Shown here piece by piece: positions 62,301-64,000 of a stretch of DNA of 64,000 nt; positions within the stretch are counted from its first letter, which is position 1; each line of letters opens with the position of its first letter. This DNA comes from Rhynochetos jubatus (Eukaryota > Chordata > Aves > Eurypygiformes > Rhynochetidae): positions 42,627,700 through 42,691,699 of the forward strand of contig CM050648.1 in the NCBI GenBank assembly GCA_027574665.1, given 5' to 3'. Made by a program: the position numbers and the translations under genes. The notes beneath the pieces are model-generated. The model was given only the letters and a program-made list of their open reading frames with translations. It did not search any database and was not told the origin of the DNA.

Positions 62301-63287
62301 CTTGGTTGATATCTTGACTGATATAATAAATTATGAATAAACATTTTCTAACTTTCTCCCAACAGCTTGTAAATTATTGTTCAACCTACAGCATAAAGCA
62401 CTTCTCACAGCTGAGAAAATGTTATGTGTTATTAAGAAATGTAATTTAATCTGCGGTGGTTGTAAGGACAAGAAAAGTCAAGCTGAACAAACACAAACTC
62501 ATAGGTAAAACAAAATTAAAAACTAATGATGAGAACAAATCTATACATCGCCCAGGAGAAAGAATCATAATTTAAAATGTTAACTATAAAAAAAATAAAA
62601 TTAAGATAGATCACCACTAAGTACTAGAAAAATATGAATTTTCAAACAGAGAAAATTAACATTATAGAAAGAAAAATGACAGAATAAAAGGAAAGCATAA
62701 ACAAAGCGATTTACATTTTAAGATGTGAAGTTCAGGCTTAACTAAAATGTTCGAGTAGGGTGCTGTAATTAATTTTTAAAATAACTACAAATGACAACAA
62801 ACATGTAAGTAGTTCTGAAACAGAAACAGTCTTCATTAAAGACAGAAGACTAGAGCAGCATTTACCATTTGCATCCTCTTGCATTTTTAGCTGTTGATTT
62901 ATTTGAAATTCTGAAAAAAAAAAAAAGTGGTTAATAAAGGATGTTTCCTTTAGCATTAAAGAAAAAGTTTCAAAGAGGTGAAAAAGTCATTCTGTGATTC
63001 TATCCAAGAAAACTTTCCTTGTCATTCATTCCCTCAGCACTTTCTCACTATCACCTATATCCATTATACATTGCAAACACAAAATGGATTCGCTCAGAAA
63101 TATAACAAAGGAAGCCACAAAGTGGTTAACTCTGATACTTAAAGTGTAGATTCAGCCCAAATTTCTTCAGAGAAAAAAAATATTACAAATTACTGATCTT
63201 AATTCCATAAAGTTACAATAAACCTCACCTTGGGGGTACAGCTCAATTTCTGAATGGATTACACCTTGGGACATAAACGGAAGCCAC
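7346..63287 (-). CDS. Multi-PLAT (LOXHD1-like) protein gene, internal part, 15 exons
   Basis: Fifteen minus-strand exons can be joined from 63287 down to 7346. All have AG/GT borders, and the reading frame carries through every junction. The product is a chain of PLAT (LH2) beta-sandwich domains: one tail, then five domains. The family signature is visible in most of them: a GD/TG strand, a YG or L-x-G-x-x-GD segment, a K-I-R-I-x-HD core, W-x-L, and a late C-x-R/C-W-L. PLAT domains bind lipid or protein partners at membranes. In LOXHD1 the tandem array serves hair-cell stereocilia. No enzyme domain, signal peptide or membrane helix is seen. Start codon, promoter, stop and poly(A) site lie outside the window. 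LOXHD1 is the nearest architecture known to me. A long RP1 gene model with PLAT repeats is the main alternative, from memory and unchecked. The domain family is certain; the gene name is not. Confidence 0.9.
7557..9922 (-). other. Intron between exons 14 and 15
   Basis: A 2.4 kb intron. The frames of about 106 codons on both strands near 8730-9120 overlap each other and match no family I know. No repeat was recognised. Confidence 0.7.
9923..10113 (-). CDS. Exon 14: linker plus first half of PLAT domain e
   Basis: This 191-base exon has acceptor tttctaaag after a pyrimidine tract and donor gtattt. It encodes 63 residues: a linker [17 protein letters not shown], then [34 protein letters not shown], and an end AIQIK at phase 0. 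Alignment with exons 3 and 10 is clear at W-x-x-x-x-TG and FYG, but this is a very diverged PLAT half. The linker appears joined to the domain in one exon, whereas exons 9 and 10 are separate. The donor is weak; I chose it because phase 0 is needed for exon 15. An inner acceptor at tttctag (10 codons later) would break the phase. Confidence 0.82.
10114..11446 (-). other. Intron between exons 13 and 14
   Basis: A 1.3 kb AT-rich intron. An AT run at 11398-11414 lies just beyond the donor of exon 13. I looked for a separate linker exon like 28378-28410 and did not need one: exon 13 joins exon 14 in phase. Confidence 0.75.
11398..11414. repeat. AT microsatellite
   Basis: About eight AT units, 32 bases after the donor of exon 13. 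Confidence 0.9.
11447..11660 (-). CDS. Exon 13: second half of PLAT domain d, fused exon
   Basis: This 214-base exon has acceptor ctttttgcag and donor gtaagc. It encodes [25 protein letters not shown], a MYLKMVTV strand, [11 protein letters not shown] and an end at CEIVTV plus one base. It covers in one piece what exons 6, 7 and 8 cover in three (79, 82 and 56 bases). The position equivalent to the conserved cysteine in FPC-N-R-WL is occupied here by tryptophan (FPWWDWL). The tail [10 protein letters not shown] replaces the charged ERELT end, so this domain is more diverged than domain b. Confidence 0.92.
11661..13580 (-). other. Intron between exons 12 and 13
   Basis: A 1.9 kb AT-rich intron. 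A purine-rich patch at about 12140-12300 gives lysine/glutamate-rich spurious frames. No repeat family was recognised. Confidence 0.75.
13581..13735 (-). CDS. Exon 12: first half of PLAT domain d
   Basis: This 155-base exon has acceptor tttgtacag and donor gtaatg. It encodes a split V, then [40 protein letters not shown] and [11 protein letters not shown], ending at phase 0. The A-x-T-x-ANVYITL strand and [11 protein letters not shown] match the family closely. Length and both phases equal those of exon 34618-34772, about 21 kb away, so the two are paralogous. No frame of 60 residues starting with methionine covers it; it was found from its motif. Confidence 0.93.
13926..14494 (-). mobile_element. 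CR1 LINE, 3' part with reverse-transcriptase end
   Basis: The minus strand carries a clean 163-codon open stretch, 14493 to 14002, that is the C-terminal end of the CR1 reverse transcriptase. Segments include [55 protein letters not shown] and [20 protein letters not shown]. The 3' end follows toward 13926, with ggttggaagggacctctaga on the plus strand. The open frame suggests one of the younger copies here. The element is only the last part of CR1 and cannot move itself. Confidence 0.95.
14530..14770 (+). mobile_element. CR1 LINE, short 3' end copy
   Basis: Plus-strand CR1 3' untranslated sequence: gaagaaattcttcagggaga, then ggcactggaacaggttgccc, then ggtcccttccaacacaaacc, and the terminal cattctgtgattctatgatt octamer tail. 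It is well preserved. 5'-truncated near 14530. Confidence 0.93.
15881..16100 (-). CDS. Exon 11: second half of PLAT domain c
   Basis: This 220-base exon has acceptor tttttgcag and donor gtaaaa. It encodes 73 residues and one base: [18 protein letters not shown], then [32 protein letters not shown] and a tail ending DQKTLP. DLG-x-x-YKIRV and GWHL are consensus; the usual HD after the core is changed to CDD. C-x-CWL replaces C-x-RWL, the same variant as in exon 44338-44563 (ECWL). The tail with ...LP plus one base is shared with exons 4 and 15. Confidence 0.92.
21313..21411 (+). repeat. 100-base dispersed direct repeat, copy A
   Basis: From ttaattcagaaataaattga to gattgggtgaaa. The best match in the window is 23465-23564 in the same orientation, about 2.15 kb away, with about eight substitutions and one small gap. 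Flanks differ. It could be two insertions of an unnamed short element or the worn ends of a larger one. Confidence 0.85.
22285..22300. repeat. AT microsatellite
   Basis: Eight AT units, 59 bases past the donor of exon 10. Confidence 0.9.
22359..22528 (-). CDS. Exon 10: first half of PLAT domain c
   Basis: This 170-base exon has acceptor tttgttcag and donor gtaagt. It encodes a split A, then [40 protein letters not shown] and a long loop ending PRATDEFI at phase 0. W-RV-x-V-x-T, V-x-YG-x-KG and E-LLL follow the first-half pattern, but the AGTDA loop is replaced by a proline- and glutamate-rich stretch. A G-Y-V-C-F-L-P insert replaces the usual F-x-x-G/N segment. It is the paralogue of exon 58530-58693. 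Confidence 0.9.
23465..23564 (+). repeat. 100-base dispersed direct repeat, copy B
   Basis: From ttaattcagaaatgaattga to gattgggtgaaa this segment matches 21313-21411 at roughly nine bases in ten. The shared core agtacagtgtgccttttt is identical. Flanks on both sides are unrelated. It lies across the intron beyond exon 10 from copy A. Family unknown. Confidence 0.85.
25230..25251. repeat. Poly-T run (22)
   Basis: A homopolymer of 22 T with no recognisable element attached. Confidence 0.95.
28378..28410 (-). CDS. Exon 9: inter-domain linker
   Basis: This 33-base microexon has acceptor atgttttag and donor gtagga, and lies 151 bases after exon 8. It reads two bases of a split codon, [10 protein letters not shown], and one base. 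Lysine-rich and without a PLAT pattern, it is the counterpart of linker exon 62866-62910. The next exon at 22528 needs exactly one carried base, and this border supplies it. The call rests on splice borders, phase and position in the repeat plan. Confidence 0.75.
28562..28617 (-). CDS. Exon 8: end of PLAT domain b
   Basis: This 56-base exon has acceptor atgaaag and donor gtgagt. It completes R and then encodes [18 protein letters not shown] plus one base. R-WLDE-x-x-DDGK-x-ERELT is the standard closing segment of a LOXHD1-type PLAT repeat. A second donor, gtaaag, lies 12 bases further on; using it would give an exon 28550-28617 with four extra residues (SEYF) and the same phase. I chose the first because gtgagt is the stronger match. 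The other paralogous ends do not settle it. Confidence 0.88.
28618..30736 (-). other. Intron between exons 7 and 8
   Basis: A 2.1 kb AT-rich intron with short T-runs (near 29550 and 30102). No named repeat was seen. Confidence 0.75.
30737..30818 (-). CDS. Exon 7: late strands of PLAT domain b
   Basis: This 82-base exon has acceptor taacacag and donor gtatgc. After completing a glycine codon it encodes [20 protein letters not shown] then VIFPCN, and it ends with AG of a split arginine codon. G-WFLD-x-I-V-I and V-x-FPCN are close to consensus for LOXHD1 repeats. The phase 2 end fits exon 28562-28617, which starts with the third base and then W-L. Confidence 0.92.
30819..33896 (-). other. Intron between exons 6 and 7
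   Basis: A 3.1 kb intron. It holds the LTR-like repeat copy at 31296-31690. The segment 31700-33890 is unique-looking and less AT-rich, and I could assign nothing in it. Confidence 0.7.
31296..31690 (+). repeat. LTR-like dispersed repeat, copy 1 (unassigned)
   Basis: Shares the block order gagtggggttgcagc, ccaggtgtcaataactggga, gaggatcca, a catatatgtatatat stretch, and gatctgcgtggccgg with the copy near 41.4 kb. The end runs through gggaaatgggactggcaggc and ggctagtgaatccatcctct. The left edge looks truncated compared with copy 2. The family is not named; probably an old LTR fragment. Confidence 0.6.
33897..33975 (-). CDS. Exon 6: core strand of PLAT domain b
   Basis: This 79-base exon has acceptor ttccacag and donor gtagga. 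It encodes [16 protein letters not shown] then [10 protein letters not shown] and one base. It holds the D-x-F-x-I-x-A-x-x-LG-x-L-x-K-I-x-I-x-HD-x-x-G core of the domain. The ATG at its start is internal to the chain and is not taken as a translation start, since the phase 0 border matches exon 5. The same residues in the next unit begin exon 11447-11660. Confidence 0.9.
33976..34617 (-). other. Intron between exons 5 and 6
   Basis: A 642-base AT-rich intron with no recognisable repeat. Confidence 0.8.
34618..34772 (-). CDS. Exon 5: first half of PLAT domain b
   Basis: This 155-base exon has acceptor tttctag and donor gtgcag. Two bases complete a codon from exon 4, then [40 protein letters not shown] and [10 protein letters not shown] follow, ending at phase 0. 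YEV-x-VYTG, the A-x-TD-x-NVYI strand and G-x-RGD-x-GKRKL are typical of LOXHD1 repeats. Exon 13581-13735 is exactly the same length with the same phases and pattern, which is strong internal support for both borders. Confidence 0.93.
38100..38156. repeat. Nested inverted repeat (hairpin)
   Basis: gttccctaccta at 38100-38111 is perfectly complementary to taggtagggaac at 38145-38156. Inside the 33-base loop, accta at 38111-38115 pairs with taggt at 38122-38126, although the first base is shared with the outer stem. No transposon terminal repeats or T-run terminator accompany it. Confidence 0.8.
41045..41080. repeat. Short tandem of gggatgttta
   Basis: Three copies of gggatgttta occur in 36 bases, the third separated by a few bases from the second. 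It is a local slippage-type duplication with no coding meaning seen. Confidence 0.85.
41304..41355. repeat. GT microsatellite
   Basis: Interrupted (GT)n with a perfect core at 41323-41355, lying inside or beside the LTR-like repeat. It produces a threonine/histidine-repeat open frame on the minus strand that is not a gene. Confidence 0.95.
41370..41790 (+). repeat. LTR-like dispersed repeat, copy 2 (unassigned)
   Basis: Contains gagtggggctgcagcctcag, ccaggtgtcagcaactg, gatccagg and a tacatatacatacacatatg stretch, then cttctccgtgcagctggcc. The same order of blocks occurs at 31296-31690, so this is a dispersed family. Its base pattern recalls an avian endogenous-retrovirus LTR, but I cannot assign a family or see clean ends or target duplications. 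It may extend left into the GT-rich segment from about 41160. Treated as a relic. Confidence 0.6.
44338..44563 (-). CDS. Exon 4: second half of PLAT domain a
   Basis: This 226-base exon has acceptor cattacag and donor gtacgt. It encodes 75 residues plus one base. It starts [20 protein letters not shown], a near-consensus PLAT core, then [10 protein letters not shown], then [20 protein letters not shown], and ends PTKELLP. An earlier gtaaga at 44368 would end the exon at phase 0 and break the frame into the next exon, whereas the gtacgt donor leaves one base, as the next exon needs. The paralogous exons 15881-16100 and 7346-7556 also end in a proline-containing ...LP followed by one base, which supports this border. 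Confidence 0.92.
44853..45050 (-). mobile_element. CR1 LINE, 3' untranslated fragment
   Basis: Minus-oriented piece of about 200 bases. It starts with the CR1 3' terminus (atcatagaatggtttgggtt, then ggaagggacc). It continues with the segment around ccagccaattccttatccac and tccatgtctctccgatttag, which is typical of a common bird CR1 subfamily. The right edge is approximate. Confidence 0.85.
46809..47325 (-). mobile_element. CR1 LINE, 3' part, 5'-truncated
   Basis: Minus-oriented CR1 with its 3' end at the low coordinate (agaatcatagagaagtttag). On the minus strand the reverse-transcriptase end reads through [14 protein letters not shown] and [20 protein letters not shown], then [20 protein letters not shown]. 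The 5' truncation lies near 47325, just past gcagagtagagggggactga. Same strand as the host gene. Confidence 0.92.
50188..50214. repeat. Poly-T run (27)
   Basis: An uninterrupted run of 27 T. No SINE or LINE body is recognisable on either side, so I list it only as a homopolymer. Confidence 0.95.
52424..52963 (+). mobile_element. CR1 LINE, 3' part, 5'-truncated
   Basis: About 540 bases of plus-strand CR1. The end of the reverse-transcriptase frame is visible as a stretch from [18 protein letters not shown] through [20 protein letters not shown] to [18 protein letters not shown], which then leaves frame. The 3' untranslated part is more worn, ending near ctctgtaatcctgtag. Antisense to the host gene. 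Confidence 0.92.
58530..58693 (-). CDS. Exon 3: first half of PLAT domain a
   Basis: This 164-base exon has acceptor ctttacag and donor gtatag. It encodes 54 residues after a split E codon. It opens with [17 protein letters not shown], the first strand and loop of a LOXHD1-type PLAT, continues with [16 protein letters not shown], and ends in NSEDTFK at phase 0. The ordering TGD, AGT, YGE, SGPI-x-LG matches the usual front half of the domain. It pairs with exon 44338-44563, about 14 kb away, to make a full domain of about 120 residues. Exons 22359-22528 and 9923-10113 are the corresponding front halves in the later units. Confidence 0.92.
58694..62865 (-). other. Intron between exons 2 and 3
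   Basis: A 4.2 kb intron. It holds one CR1 copy at 59775-60276. The remainder is AT-rich unique sequence with short A- and T-runs, such as poly-A near 61470. No further exon-like PLAT motif was seen. Confidence 0.75.
59775..60276 (+). mobile_element. CR1 LINE, 3' part, 5'-truncated
   Basis: The plus strand shows the CR1 3' end. A degraded end of the reverse-transcriptase frame includes [20 protein letters not shown] and a TRG segment. The 3' untranslated part follows (gaagaaatattttaccataa, then ggaacaggttgcccagagaa). It ends in ctttctatgattctatttt, a worn octamer tail. The element lies antisense to the host gene. The reverse-transcriptase reading frame is broken by frame changes, so it is inactive. 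Confidence 0.9.
62866..62910 (-). CDS. Exon 2: inter-domain linker
   Basis: This 45-base exon follows a long pyrimidine tract and acceptor ttttcag, with donor gtaaat. It carries two bases of a split codon (giving E), then [14 protein letters not shown], then one base of the next codon. The polar, glutamine-rich segment has no PLAT strand pattern, so I read it as the linker joining the preceding domain tail to the next domain at 58693. Exon 28378-28410 is its counterpart later in the gene, with the same phases. Confidence 0.78.
62911..63228 (-). other. Intron between exons 1 and 2
   Basis: A 318-base intron with a poly-pyrimidine tract (poly-A on the plus strand near 62914-62926) just before the acceptor of exon 2. 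Nothing else is recognisable. Confidence 0.75.
63229..63287 (-). CDS. Exon 1 of window: PLAT domain tail
   Basis: This 59-base exon has acceptor ttcttag and donor gtgagg. It begins with the last base of a split codon and ends with the first base of another. It reads [19 protein letters not shown]. By comparison with exon 28562-28617, which also starts in R-WL and ends in a charged segment, it is the last strand and exit of a PLAT domain whose front half lies above 63287. No exon for that front half was found between 63288 and the window end. Small size makes this the least independent call, but its phase and position match the paralogous exon. Confidence 0.8.
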
Positions 63288-64000
63288 CTAAGAAAGAAAA
63301 TAAGAATCCAGGTAGGACTAAATTTTTTCTCCACCATATTACCATATAACTGAATGACCTACATCTTATTTTCATACTGAATGCGTATAACAGCTAAGGG
63401 TCTCTACCTCTAAAATTCTAGAATTTGATTTGATAGATGCTAAAGTAGAAATTATTCGACCTTACAAATAATTTTGTTTGTGCAAACAAAAAGCTGTGTA
63501 GGTGTAAAATATACCTGTGTCAGATTAAGAGACTTATGTGACACGACTGTACTTATTTGTATAGCTAAACAGCTAAATATGAAACATTACACTTCTTTAC
63601 AGTTCTATGGATTAAGTGCTAAGTATAAGCTGTATGTATCTATTGTACTATTCCTTAAAATGTAAACTCAGTGTTAAAAATAAAGATGGAACCAAATGCT
63701 GTTCTTCCTTATTCCTCCTACAAACTGAGGACAGATAGATGAGTCTGAAAACATACAAGCTAAGGCAAATATTGGTTAGGTTTCTTAGCTGCCTTACCCT
63801 AGGCTCCAGATAATTTTGAAACCTTTTAATTCAGAACTTAAAGGTTAACAAGTCTTTTAGCATCTTCCTGCTTGGTAGAAAACTAGCTGGTTTTCTATGG
63901 GGGGAAAAAAAAATCCAGCAAGTGCCTGGGCTGTTGGGTTTTATTTACTTGGTCCACTTCCATGGACTCTCCAGGAATAACCTAAGCCGTTCAGTCCCCT
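63288..64000 (-). other. Intron upstream of exon 1 (partial)
   Basis: About 710 bases of AT-rich sequence reach the window edge. I looked for the expected PLAT exon ending in FPCN-like residues and AG, and found none. A gtaagg near 63795 has no open frame of PLAT type in front of it. No repeat was recognised. Confidence 0.6.

Noticed and set aside
63790-63830. Possible donor (gtaagg) for an exon upstream of exon 1
   Set aside because: The frame in front is interrupted and lacks the WFLD and FPCN residues expected there.
1-64000. CRISPR array, bacterial operon, tRNA or rRNA
   Set aside because: No spaced direct-repeat array, no cloverleaf or rRNA segments and no prokaryotic gene packing; the sequence is vertebrate intronic DNA.

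Overview
The window looks like a piece of an avian genome, most likely Neoaves. It is AT-rich, it carries six 5'-truncated CR1 LINE copies of the kind that dominates bird genomes, and it carries two solo LTRs of a TGTGCTGG-type endogenous retrovirus family. There are no bacterial or viral operons. Almost every open frame over 60 codons is non-coding; the exceptions are exons of one host gene and remnants of CR1 reverse transcriptase.

One host gene runs across the whole window on the minus strand, and both of its ends lie outside. I could place 15 internal exons between 63287 and 7346, about 2,060 coding bases or roughly 687 residues. Intron phases join without conflict at every junction. The exons encode the tail of one PLAT (lipoxygenase-homology/LH2) domain and then five more PLAT domains in tandem. 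No catalytic domain is seen. This architecture is that of LOXHD1-type proteins. The repeats are more divergent than the LOXHD1 repeats I can recall, so the PLAT-repeat part of a long RP1 (oxygen-regulated protein 1) gene model is a real alternative. I therefore give no symbol.

Layout from the 5' end of the gene (high coordinates) to the 3' end: 63229-63287 and 62866-62910 are a domain tail and linker. 58530-58693 plus 44338-44563 form PLAT a. 34618-34772, 33897-33975, 30737-30818 and 28562-28617 form PLAT b, followed by linker 28378-28410. 22359-22528 plus 15881-16100 form PLAT c. 13581-13735 plus 11447-11660 form PLAT d. 9923-10113 plus 7346-7556 form PLAT e. Two domain types alternate, so the gene looks built from a two-PLAT unit that was duplicated. 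In the second unit several introns present in the first are missing.

The rest is intron, from 151 bases to 14 kb, holding CR1 copies, two solo LTRs with intact target-site duplications, a pair of related LTR-like repeats near 31.3 kb and 41.4 kb, a 100-base sequence present twice 2.15 kb apart, simple repeats and a few small hairpin or tandem structures. I found no tRNA, rRNA, CRISPR array, promoter or second protein-coding gene. All exon calls come from hand-read splice sites and translation, without alignment or transcript data.
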